From Methylobacter sp. (GTDB lineage Bacteria; Pseudomonadota; Gammaproteobacteria; Methylococcales; Methylomonadaceae), in assembly GCA_030679035.1 (NCBI GenBank), contig JAUXTH010000189.1, positions 1-64,000 on the forward strand: a DNA stretch of 64,000 nucleotides. The letters are read 5' to 3'. Both the position numbers and the translations under genes were made by a program. Position 1 is the stretch's first letter; every line of letters starts with the position of its first letter. The notes under the pieces were generated by a model. It was not told where the DNA came from, made no database searches, and saw nothing but the letters and a program-made list of their open reading frames with translations. Positions 26,254 through 35,028 of the stretch are shown piece after piece.

Positions 26254-29200
26254 TGCTTAACCTCCGGCGGCAGTCCAAATAATTTAAACAAAATCGGCAA
26301 TAAAAATAAGGTCAAAAAGGTCGATGACACCAAACCGCCGATCACCACGATAGCCAGGGGCCGCTGAATTTCAGACCCCGGCCCGGTTGCAAACAACAAC
26401 GGAATCAAGCCGAATGCAGCAATGTTGGCAGTCATCAGCACCGGACGCAGACGCCTGGATGAACCAACCAGCACTACTTTAACCAAGTCCATGCCGGTTG
26501 CGATCAGCTGATTAAAATAACTGACCATGACCACCCCGTTCAACACCGCAATCCCCAGCAGCGCGATAAAGCCGACCGATGCAGGGACGGATAGATACTC
26601 GCCGGATACCCATAAGGCAAATACGCCACCAACCATCGCCAATGGGATGTTGGATAACACCAATACCGCCTGACGAACCGAGCCGAAGGTTGTAAACAAT
26701 AATAAAAAGATCAGCCCTAACGAAACCGGAACGACCACTGACAGTGTCGCCGCAGCGCGTTGCTGGTTTTCGAATTGACCGCCAAATTCAACGGTGTAGC
26801 CGATCGGCAACTCAACTTTTTCCGCAACCGTTTTACGAGCCTCATCGACAAAACTGACCAAGTCCCGGTTCAGCACGTTGCTGGTAATAACCACAAAGCG
26901 TTGGCCGTGTTCTCGGCCTACCGACACCACGCCTTCCACTTTTTCTATTTTGGCAACCGCCGTGACCGGCACATGCCCGCCATCCGGCAGGGCGATTTGC
27001 AGGTTGTCGAAATTGGCGACATTGCTGTCGCCGCGCAAAATCAGCGGTGTGCGCTTAATGCCTTCCTGAACCACGCCCAGCTTTAAGCCTTCAATCTGCC
27101 CTCGCAGCAGCGTTTCTATGCTGTCGCTATCCAGACCTAATCGCCCTGCGGCCGATTTATCGATGGTCAGTTGCAAAAACTGCATCCCGGCATTTTGCTT
27201 GGCGAACACATCGCTGGAACCGTTTATGTGTCTCAACACTTCGGCTATTTGCTGGGCTTTTTCATTTAACACGGCAAGATCGGTGCCGAATAATTTAACC
27301 GCCACATCGCCGCGCGTTCCGGTCAGCATTTCCGAGACGCGCATCTCAATCGGCTGGGTAAACTGGAAGGCAATGCCCGGCGTTTGCGCCATAACCGTCC
27401 GAATCTCATCCAGCAATTGTTCCTTGCTGTCCATGCGCCATTGCTTTTTAGGCTTGAGTATCAAAAAGGTATCGGTATCGTTCAAGCTCATCGGATCAAG
27501 CCCCAACTCGTCAGAACCGACTCGGGCGACTATATCGACGATTTCCGGGATATTTTTACGCAGATTTTTTTGCACCTGCATATCCAGCGCCACGGATTGA
27601 TCCAGGGTAATCGACGGCAATTTTTCCAGCTGCACGATGATGTCGCCTTCGTCCATGGTCGGCATAAAAGTGCTGCCGATCTGGGTAAATACCAACACGG
27701 TCAAGACCAATAGCGAGCCTGCTGCAATGAATACCTTTTTGCTGTTTTCAAGACACCACACTAAAGCGGGCTGATAAAGTTTTTGCAACTGTCTGGGCAG
27801 CCAGGGTTCTTCGTGCGACACCTCTTTCAACAGATAAGAGGCAATCACCGGAATCACCGTCAGCGACAACACCAGCGAACCGCTGAGCGCAAATACAATG
27901 GTTAAGGCCACCGGCGTAAATAATTTTCCTTCCAGCCCCTGCAAGGTCAACAGCGGTAAAAACACGATAATAATGATCAAGATACCGGAAACCACAGGGG
28001 CTGCAACTTCGCGGGTGGCCCGGTAAATCACATGCAATCGCGGCAGGCGCTGGGCTTTTTCGACATGCGCCAGATGGGTGATCAGGTTTTCAACCACCAC
28101 CACGGCGGCATCGACCAGCATACCGATCGCAATCGCAAGGCCGCCCAAACTCATCAGGTTTGCCGACATGCCCATATAGTTCATCAAAATAAAGGTGAAC
28201 AACGCGGCCAGCGGCAAGGCCAAAGCCACAACCAATGCGGCGCGCAAATTACCCAGAAATAAAATCAACAGGATCACAACCAGCACGATGGCTTCGAGCA
28301 GGGCGTGCAAGACCGTGTCCACCGCCTTGTCCACCAGATTTCCGCGATTGTAAAAAACCTTGGCTTCAACGCCTTTAGGAAAACCTGGGCTGATCTCCGC
28401 CAGTTTTTTCTCTATACCGGCAATGGTTTGTCTGGCGTTAGCGCCGCGTAAACTCAGCACCAATCCGGTGACGGCTTCCCCTTCGCCGTTTTTACTGACC
28501 GCGCCGTAACGGGTCAACGCGCCGATTTTGATGGTGGCGACATCGCCGACGGTAATAGGTGTGCCGTTTTTGTTATCCACCACGATGATGCCGACATCAT
28601 CCAGGGTTTTGATACGGCCTTCGGCGCGGACGATCAAGGCTTCTTCGCCATCGGTTATCCGACCTGCGCCGTCATTACGGTTATTGCTTTGTAATGCGGC
28701 CATCAGTTGATCCGTGCTGATGCCTCTGGCCGATAGTCGGACATTATCGGGTACGACCTCAAAACTCCTGACCATGCCGCCCAGTGAGTTGACATCGGCA
28801 ACGCCGGATACCGTGCGCAATGCGGGACGGATCACCCAGTCCAATAAGCTGCGTCGCTCCATTAAGCTTAAACCGCCGCCTTCCACGGTGAACATGAACA
28901 TCTCGCCTAAAGGCGTAGTCATCGGCGCAATGCCGCCTTCGACACCCGCAGGCAAACTCCCCCACATCGTATTCAAGCGTTCGGCAATCTGCTGACGCGC
29001 CCAGTAAATATCGGTGCCTTCTTTAAAATCGACGGTAATGTCGGTCAGCGCGTACTTGGCGATCGAGCGCAACATGGTTTGGTGCGGAATGCCCAGCAGC
29101 TCGACCTCGATAGGCGCGGTGATTCTGGCCTCAACCTCTTCAGGCGTCATGCCGGGCGCCTTGACGATCACCTTGACCTGAGTCGGCGACACTTCGGGAA

Positions 29201-29312
29201 AGGCGTCAATCGGAATATTTTTAAACGCCCAATAACCGCCGCCAGACAGCAATACGACCAGCAACATCATCAGCAGCCGCTGACCCAGCGCAAAGCGAAT
29301 CAGGTTTGCCAT
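26250..29312 (-). CDS. Heavy-metal efflux RND transporter (CzcA/CusA family), system 1
   Basis: A 1020-residue inner-membrane proton-driven pump with the RND layout: TM1, a large periplasmic loop, TM2-6, a second loop and TM8-12. The start (GGGYWAFKNIPIDAFPEVSP) and GMTPEEVEARITAPIE are standard. In TM4 it reads IAIGMLVDAAVVVVEN: the first Asp of the Czc-type relay (DFGxIVDG) is Ala, as in CusA-like pumps. The periplasmic QPIEMRVSEMLTGTRGDVAV segment is CzcA-like. The metal therefore cannot be assigned from sequence. Operon: CzcI-like, TolC, adaptor, pump, DUF3240; it overlaps both neighbours by 1-4 nt. Confidence 0.92.
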   Translation of the reverse strand: MANLIRFALGQRLLMMLLVVLLSGGGYWAFKNIPIDAFPEVSPTQVKVIVKAPGMTPEEVEARITAPIEVELLGIPHQTMLRSIAKYALTDITVDFKEGTDIYWARQQIAERLNTMWGSLPAGVEGGIAPMTTPLGEMFMFTVEGGGLSLMERRSLLDWVIRPALRTVSGVADVNSLGGMVRSFEVVPDNVRLSARGISTDQLMAALQSNNRNDGAGRITDGEEALIVRAEGRIKTLDDVGIIVVDNKNGTPITVGDVATIKIGALTRYGAVSKNGEGEAVTGLVLSLRGANARQTIAGIEKKLAEISPGFPKGVEAKVFYNRGNLVDKAVDTVLHALLEAIVLVVILLILFLGNLRAALVVALALPLAALFTFILMNYMGMSANLMSLGGLAIAIGMLVDAAVVVVENLITHLAHVEKAQRLPRLHVIYRATREVAAPVVSGILIIIIVFLPLLTLQGLEGKLFTPVALTIVFALSGSLVLSLTVIPVIASYLLKEVSHEEPWLPRQLQKLYQPALVWCLENSKKVFIAAGSLLVLTVLVFTQIGSTFMPTMDEGDIIVQLEKLPSITLDQSVALDMQVQKNLRKNIPEIVDIVARVGSDELGLDPMSLNDTDTFLILKPKKQWRMDSKEQLLDEIRTVMAQTPGIAFQFTQPIEMRVSEMLTGTRGDVAVKLFGTDLAVLNEKAQQIAEVLRHINGSSDVFAKQNAGMQFLQLTIDKSAAGRLGLDSDSIETLLRGQIEGLKLGVVQEGIKRTPLILRGDSNVANFDNLQIALPDGGHVPVTAVAKIEKVEGVVSVGREHGQRFVVITSNVLNRDLVSFVDEARKTVAEKVELPIGYTVEFGGQFENQQRAAATLSVVVPVSLGLIFLLLFTTFGSVRQAVLVLSNIPLAMVGGVFALWVSGEYLSVPASVGFIALLGIAVLNGVVMVSYFNQLIATGMDLVKVVLVGSSRRLRPVLMTANIAAFGLIPLLFATGPGSEIQRPLAIVVIGGLVSSTFLTLFLLPILFKLFGLPPEVKQ

Positions 29313-30427
29313 TATTCATCACTCCCCAGCCCCAATCCCAGCCAGTTGGCTTTGAGCGCAACCGCACCTTTGACGGCAATTTCTTCGTTGCCGGTAAGCT
29401 CGCCGCTGATAATCGATTCATTATCCTGTTTACCGGCTACGCTGATCTGGGTCACCGAAAAGCCCTGTTGATTGCGGATAAAAATAAAGGCTTTGCCTTC
29501 GTTCTGCGCGATAGCTGTATTGGGGATTTTAAACGTCGCCTTGTCGCTGGCCTGAATAATCCGGGTATTGAGCCGTTGTCCCGCACGCAGCGATGCTGTG
29601 TCTTTCGTCGCGACCACCGCTCTTGCCAGGATGGTTTGATTTTCCGGGTTAACGCTTTGCCCCAGCAAGGTGATTTTTGCGCTGGCTTCCGAGTTTTCAA
29701 CCGCCACCCGGTCGCCGATTTTAATGCTGCCTATGCGTTCCTGAGGGATGGCAATTTCCAGCCAAAGCTCATCCAGGTTGGCGATGCGGTAAAGCGGCGC
29801 CATCATATCGACATGCGTTCCCGAAACGGCTAATCGCTCGATTACCACCCCGGCAATCGGCGCACGTACATTGAGTTGACGGGTTAGCCGGTGTTTTTTG
29901 CCGAGCTGTTCCAGCTCACCGGCGGTCATACCGGAAATTTCCAGCAATTGTTTTTGTCCATCCGCCTCGGAAACGGCGGAATGATACTGGCTGCTGGTTT
30001 CCTGCCAGCGTCGATCGGAAATCACGCCTTCTGCCAGCAGCTTTTTGTCCCGCTGATAAATTGCCGAAACCAATTGCAGTGTGTTACCGGCTTTAAGATA
30101 AGCCTGCTGTAACGTCAACAGATCCGGGCTGTTCAGCTGGGCTAAAACCTGTCCTTTGGTAACTTTATCGCCTATCGCCGCATCCAGTTTTTCAATGAAT
30201 CCGGCCTGCGTCGCACTGACAATATATTCCTGCGCCGGTGGAACCACTACTTTAGCCGGGGCGGATAACACCGGAAATTGCGTAACGGGTTCGAGTTTGC
30301 CCAGTTTTACACCGAGGTTATCAATATTTTCCTGTGAAATTTGAATCATATTTTCAGTTGCATGGCTGCCGAAACCGGCCAGACTCAATAACAACAACAT
30401 TGCAGGGCGGGCAAAAAATAGTCTCAT
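29312..30427 (-). CDS. RND efflux periplasmic adaptor subunit, system 1
   Basis: A 371-residue membrane-fusion protein. It has a signal peptide (residues 1-23), a lipoyl-like half motif (SATQAGFIEKLDAAIGDKVT, GQVLAQL), a helical hairpin (about 105-165), a second lipoyl half (VRAPIAGVVIERLAVSGTHV) and beta-barrel domains. It bridges the pump at 26250 with the outer-membrane channel at 30424. It has no metal-binding N-terminal His/Met extension, unlike some CusB/CzcB proteins. Confidence 0.9.
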   Translation of the reverse strand: MRLFFARPAMLLLLSLAGFGSHATENMIQISQENIDNLGVKLGKLEPVTQFPVLSAPAKVVVPPAQEYIVSATQAGFIEKLDAAIGDKVTKGQVLAQLNSPDLLTLQQAYLKAGNTLQLVSAIYQRDKKLLAEGVISDRRWQETSSQYHSAVSEADGQKQLLEISGMTAGELEQLGKKHRLTRQLNVRAPIAGVVIERLAVSGTHVDMMAPLYRIANLDELWLEIAIPQERIGSIKIGDRVAVENSEASAKITLLGQSVNPENQTILARAVVATKDTASLRAGQRLNTRIIQASDKATFKIPNTAIAQNEGKAFIFIRNQQGFSVTQISVAGKQDNESIISGELTGNEEIAVKGAVALKANWLGLGLGSDE

Positions 30428-31698
30428 GGCATAACTCCTACTGCCTGGTTATAAAGTGCTATATCACGCTGTAGCATGACCGCCCGTTGTTTGGCATTTA
30501 ACACCGCTTGCTGGGTTCTGGACTGTATTCTTAACAAATCCATCAGGTTAATTTCCCCCACCGCAAAGCTTGAGTTAGTCATTTTTAAATGTTCTTCGGC
30601 AACCTGCTTTAATTCATCGGCAATACCCAGTTCAACCCGATTGACTTCCAGATTATGCTCGGCCTCGTGATGCGCCTGTTCCAAATCGCGGTTCATTTGT
30701 TCGCGTTCCGCAATCAGTTTGTTTAATTCGACATTAGCCGCCGCAACCTTTGGCGCTAAATGCGCGCTGCCGCCGAAAGGAACGGTAACGCCGATGTTGA
30801 AACTTGCCGTTTTATTGCTTCGTTCATCATTGGTGAACTGATCGCTGTTAACGCCGACGTCAACGTTGGTCTGGCCGGAACCCACCAACTTAACCGCATT
30901 GAGTTCGGCCTGCTTGCGTTCTATCTGGCTGTTAATCGCCACTAAGGCGGGGTGGCTTTGCTGAATCTCAGTTAACCCAACCAGTTTTTCCTGATAATCT
31001 TTGGGGATTTTTGTCATTTGCGTGATACTGGAATAACGTTTACGGGCATGCATTAATTCCGCTTCGGCTTGCGTTACCACGGAGCGTTTTTGCAGCGACT
31101 CGGTTTGCGCTAACAAGAAATCGGCTCTGGGCAAGTCGCCCAGCTCAACGCGCCGCTGCACTTTGGTCAATAATTGATCGGTAACCGTAAGCTCGATTTT
31201 CGCCTGTTCATAACTTAAGTTTGCCAGTGCAATATTCCATAAGGCGTTTCTGACCAGCCCAGCGACCCGCAACTTAACCGCATCCGTTTGCGACATTGCG
31301 TTGCTTTCCGCCAGCTTTGCGAGCGCCTGTTCCGCATCGCGCTGGCCTAAATTCCATAACGGCACTTGCACCGTGCCGTCAATATAATGCAAGGTGCCGC
31401 TGGTCGCTTCCTGAAAACGAAGCCCAGCTTGCGACGCGCCAGCTGTCCAGCTGTCGCCGCGCTGCCCTATCGCTGTCGCTTCTTCTTCCAGCGATTTAAG
31501 CCAGGTTACATCAGGGTATTTCTCCAGCGTTAAATCAACGACCTTTGATAAACTCAAAGTCGCATCACTTTCAATCGGGTCATGATGTTCGACAACATAG
31601 GTCGAATCAGCAAAACTAAGCGCTATCGTCATTAAAAAAACAACACTCCCAAGCAGAAACTTGGGTATGAGCCTTTTAAAAAGGTTCAAAAAAAACAT
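30424..31698 (-). CDS. Outer-membrane efflux channel (TolC family), system 1
   Basis: A 424-residue OEP family protein with a signal peptide (ends SFADS, about residue 30), two long helical repeats and the conserved late motif VGEINLMDLLRIQSRTQQAV. It forms the exit duct for the RND pump. It overlaps the adaptor gene by 4 nt. Its start at 31698 is 107 bp downstream of the CzcI-like gene. Confidence 0.9.
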   Translation of the reverse strand: MFFLNLFKRLIPKFLLGSVVFLMTIALSFADSTYVVEHHDPIESDATLSLSKVVDLTLEKYPDVTWLKSLEEEATAIGQRGDSWTAGASQAGLRFQEATSGTLHYIDGTVQVPLWNLGQRDAEQALAKLAESNAMSQTDAVKLRVAGLVRNALWNIALANLSYEQAKIELTVTDQLLTKVQRRVELGDLPRADFLLAQTESLQKRSVVTQAEAELMHARKRYSSITQMTKIPKDYQEKLVGLTEIQQSHPALVAINSQIERKQAELNAVKLVGSGQTNVDVGVNSDQFTNDERSNKTASFNIGVTVPFGGSAHLAPKVAAANVELNKLIAEREQMNRDLEQAHHEAEHNLEVNRVELGIADELKQVAEEHLKMTNSSFAVGEINLMDLLRIQSRTQQAVLNAKQRAVMLQRDIALYNQAVGVMP

Positions 31699-31805
31699 AA
31701 ATCAAACTCGATGCGGTGTTAACCGCTTTATAAAGTTCTATGAAAAACTGAATGGAGCAATTGCCGAGAAACATTGTTTTGCAACATTTCTACAAAAAGT
31801 GGGGA

Positions 31806-32243
31806 TTATTGAGCAGGAGGCGCGCGCGGGGATAGCGATGGAATTAACAATCGACCAACAAACAGCTGCGATTGCGGGGAAACATTAATCTCAAAAGGCG
31901 ATATTGCGGTTTTAAATATTGCCGTCTGTTGACGCAGATAGTGACTGTGATCTAAGTCTACACCCGCATTGGACTGTCTATCTTTAATACCTGTATCGAT
32001 GCCGATAAGCATTCCATCGAAACTGGAATCATGCGCAGAGACGCTGCAATGCAACATTTCTACCTGGGGTATCAATGCATCACGATCAACAAGATACTTT
32101 TCAAGGCCCGGAACATGCAACGTTCCAAAGCCGGGATTTGGCAATAAACCGATTTTTTCGCCGACATGCGCATGCACCAACGGTGCAAATAATTGCAGTA
32201 TCGCCAGAAAAATAACGGTGAATTTGCGTAGTGCTGTAAACAT
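31806..32243 (-). CDS. CzcI/DUF2946-like small exported protein
   Basis: 145 residues: a signal peptide (1-25, APLVHAHV), several His (LDHSHYLRQQ; VSAHDSS), and a C-terminal SPRAPPAQ motif that recurs in CzcI/CopL/DUF2946-type proteins at the head of metal-resistance operons. It is probably periplasmic and may sense or bind the metal. The family assignment rests on the ending and the context, not on strong similarity. It is the first gene of system 1 and diverges from system 2. Confidence 0.65.
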   Translation of the reverse strand: MFTALRKFTVIFLAILQLFAPLVHAHVGEKIGLLPNPGFGTLHVPGLEKYLVDRDALIPQVEMLHCSVSAHDSSFDGMLIGIDTGIKDRQSNAGVDLDHSHYLRQQTAIFKTAISPFEINVSPQSQLFVGRLLIPSLSPRAPPAQ

Positions 32244-32397
32244 AAGGACAATGCTATGCTATTAAAAAAATAATTGCTATAGTTTTCAGCATTACTTGTT
32301 CAATGACGTTATCGCTCCGTTTATCGGTATTTTTATACCAAGCATGGCGAATTAAATTCAGAATGTCAGTCAATCGCCAATGCCACCTTAATTAATA
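32244..32397. promoter_or_regulatory. Divergent promoter region of the two RND operons
   Basis: A 154-bp AT-rich gap between oppositely transcribed efflux operons; it must drive both. No MerR-like dyad with 19-20 bp spacing was identified. No regulator gene is adjacent, so control is probably by a distant factor. Confidence 0.5.
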
Positions 32398-33834
32398 ATG
32401 CGTAAAATCATTAATTCCAGACGTAAATTGACAGGGTTATTTGCCTTAGCTTTTTTAAATGCATGCAGCGTACAAGAATACAAACCTGCGCCATTACCGA
32501 TTTATACACAGGAAGATAAATTACCTGCTGTAAAACCTTTTCTTGAACAAAAGCCGGCTTTGCCTGATAACAAACAAGCGTTGCCGGAAAAACCAATCCC
32601 AAAACTTAAAAGCCAGTCTCAAGAATTTAATTTAAATCAGGCCATTCAGACTGCGCTCAAAGCCGATCCGGTCATTTTGGCCGCCTTTGAAGGTATTAAT
32701 CAGGCAGAAGCGGATTTAATTACTGCCGGATTGATTCCAAATCCTGACTTTTCTGCCGGAGGCTCGTTAATACCCCTGGATAAACGGTTTACCGTTGACC
32801 GGCAAGGCGGCCCGCCGCAAATTGATGTCGGGATTGCGATGCCTATTGACTGGTTTTTATTCGGCAAGCGCACCGCAGCGATAGTTTCAGGCCGACTTGG
32901 GGTGGATGTTGCTTCCGCCGATTTTTCCAATACTATCCGCCTTAGAATAGCCGGGACAATCGCTGCGTTTTATACGGTTCTTGAAGCCCAGTCTATGCTG
33001 GAACTGGCCCAGGAAAACCAGGACAATCTGACCAAGATGGAGCAGATTATTCTTAATCGGGTTGCGCTTGGCGGCGTGGGCACTATTGAGGCGGATCGGA
33101 TTCGCCTGTCCATTTTCAGCAGCCACCGTGACGTTCATGCACGGGAACTTGAATTAACGGCCGCATTAAATCAATTACGCTCTTTATTAGGTATTGTGGA
33201 GGATATTCCAGTTAAGGTTAAAGGAACATTGGAGGTTGAATCGCCGGTTAAACCGCTAACAATTGATGCGGCTTTTAAATGGGCTGAAGAAAACCGGCCC
33301 GATCTTGTTTCCATGCAAAGGCAATTAGATAAAGCCGGTGCCGATATAGCGCTGGAGGAAAGCAAAGCCTACCCGCAAGTTACCCCAAAAGTTGGTCTTA
33401 CCCGACAATTTCAACAACAAGCAATTGGTTTTCCTGATGCAAATTCCTGGGGCGCCGGTGTTGATATTTCCGTGCCTATTTTCGATCGGAACCAGGGCAA
33501 TATTGCCAAAGCAAAATCCGTTTTAACTCAGTCACAATTCAATCTTCAAGCGCAGTTAGTCAATCTACGCAGTGAAATCGATCAGGCGGTAAATACTTTT
33601 GCCTCAGCCTATCAGATTTTAGTCAATGATGATCCGGGGCAATTGGAAGCCGCTAAAAATGTCCGCGACAAAATCAACCAGGCCTATGCTCTGGGCGGTA
33701 AGACATTGATAGAGGTGTTGGACGCGCAACGAGTTTATCTTGAAACCTATCGTATGCACATCAGCGGCCGTTCCAATTACTGGCATTCTTTGTATCAACT
33801 CAACGCCGTTATCGGTAAAGAAATATTGCGATAA
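32398..33834 (+). CDS. Outer-membrane efflux lipoprotein (TolC/CzcC-like), system 2
   Basis: A 478-residue OEP protein. The lipobox FLNACS near residue 23 predicts a lipoprotein. Two OEP repeats follow, with IPNPDFSAGGSLIPLDKRF typical of CzcC-like channels. The end reads GGKTLIEVLDAQRVYLETY. It is the first gene of system 2, 3 nt before the adaptor gene. Confidence 0.9.
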   Translation: MRKIINSRRKLTGLFALAFLNACSVQEYKPAPLPIYTQEDKLPAVKPFLEQKPALPDNKQALPEKPIPKLKSQSQEFNLNQAIQTALKADPVILAAFEGINQAEADLITAGLIPNPDFSAGGSLIPLDKRFTVDRQGGPPQIDVGIAMPIDWFLFGKRTAAIVSGRLGVDVASADFSNTIRLRIAGTIAAFYTVLEAQSMLELAQENQDNLTKMEQIILNRVALGGVGTIEADRIRLSIFSSHRDVHARELELTAALNQLRSLLGIVEDIPVKVKGTLEVESPVKPLTIDAAFKWAEENRPDLVSMQRQLDKAGADIALEESKAYPQVTPKVGLTRQFQQQAIGFPDANSWGAGVDISVPIFDRNQGNIAKAKSVLTQSQFNLQAQLVNLRSEIDQAVNTFASAYQILVNDDPGQLEAAKNVRDKINQAYALGGKTLIEVLDAQRVYLETYRMHISGRSNYWHSLYQLNAVIGKEILR

Positions 33835-33837
33835 ATT

Positions 33838-35028
33838 ATGAGTTCTTTATTCCGTCTTAAAATCAATCTGCCGGGCAGTTTCTTTCAACCGAAAATCCGC
33901 TTAATCGCTTTGTTATCTATCGCTCTATTATCCATTGCCCTGCTGGTGTTTGGATTATGGCAATCGAATAAAACGGAGCAAAAGCCGGTCGATAATTCGG
34001 CTGTCGTAAAACTTGTGGGGCCTCGGACGATTGCTGTGCAGCCAGGAAGCCTGTTGGAACAGAAATTTAATATTTCGGACGTAAAAAAGGAGCAGATAAC
34101 CACACCGTTGCTTCTGGTTACCGGTGCCGTAGTCGCACGTTTGCCGGCCGGTTCCAATCCTATGGAAGACCGTTGGCAATTTAACAGCATTGAGCTTTCC
34201 GGTGTTTATGCGGACTGGCAACGGGCTCGCGCTGAAAAGGAATTCAACACCAAGCGCTTGGTGAAAATCCGCGAACTCACTGCGGCGCAATACAATTCGC
34301 AAAAACTGGCGGTTGAGCGACTGCGAAAACTCGTGGCTACCGGGACCGAAGCGATCAGGGATTTAACTGCCGCCGAAGCCAATTTGCTGCAAGTGCAATT
34401 GGAAGGCCAAAAATCCGTGTATGAGGCGGAAACGGCGCTAACAATGTCGACTCGCAGTCGCGCCGCGCTGGAAAGAACATTATTGCAGGAAGGCGTCGAT
34501 CCGCTGTTATTGGAAAATGCCGCTCCAGGCACTTCGTTAATCATGGCCGATGTGCCGGAATTAAGAATTAGCTGGGTATCCGTAGGACAAGCCTGTGTTG
34601 CCAAATTTTACGGACTGCCCGATCAGTCTTTTATCGGTAAAGTAAAAAGCCTTGCGCCGACTTTATCGGCTCAGCGCCATACCTTGCGGGCATTTTTTGA
34701 ATTACAGGATGCAAACAATCAATTTAAGCCGGGTATGTATGCGGAAATCGGCTTGGGCACCGATCCGCGCGCTACGATATTGGTGCCTACCGATGGCGTT
34801 CTGCACAGTGAAAATACGGATTTCGTCTTCATTGCCGCCGGTGCTGGCCTATGGCAGATAACAGAAGTACAGGTGGGTGAAAGCATTGGCGACCGTGTTG
34901 AAATTCTCAAGGGCTTACAAGGCGGAGAAAGAATTATCGGCAATGGCGCAATATTGTTAAAACCGATGCTGGTGCAGGCCCTGCTCAATGCCAATAAAGA
35001 AATGAAGCCCGAGAGCGTTAAGCCATGA
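33838..35028 (+). CDS. RND efflux periplasmic adaptor subunit, system 2
   Basis: A 396-residue CzcB/CusB-like adaptor with an N-terminal membrane anchor (about 20-42, IALLSIALLSIALLVFGLWQ) and periplasmic domains. A coiled hairpin lies near 120-200, and the C-terminal barrel contains PGMYAEIGLG and ILVPTDGVLHSENTDFVF. It overlaps the pump gene by 4 nt. The first lipoyl half is less clear than in system 1. Confidence 0.88.
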   Translation: MSSLFRLKINLPGSFFQPKIRLIALLSIALLSIALLVFGLWQSNKTEQKPVDNSAVVKLVGPRTIAVQPGSLLEQKFNISDVKKEQITTPLLLVTGAVVARLPAGSNPMEDRWQFNSIELSGVYADWQRARAEKEFNTKRLVKIRELTAAQYNSQKLAVERLRKLVATGTEAIRDLTAAEANLLQVQLEGQKSVYEAETALTMSTRSRAALERTLLQEGVDPLLLENAAPGTSLIMADVPELRISWVSVGQACVAKFYGLPDQSFIGKVKSLAPTLSAQRHTLRAFFELQDANNQFKPGMYAEIGLGTDPRATILVPTDGVLHSENTDFVFIAAGAGLWQITEVQVGESIGDRVEILKGLQGGERIIGNGAILLKPMLVQALLNANKEMKPESVKP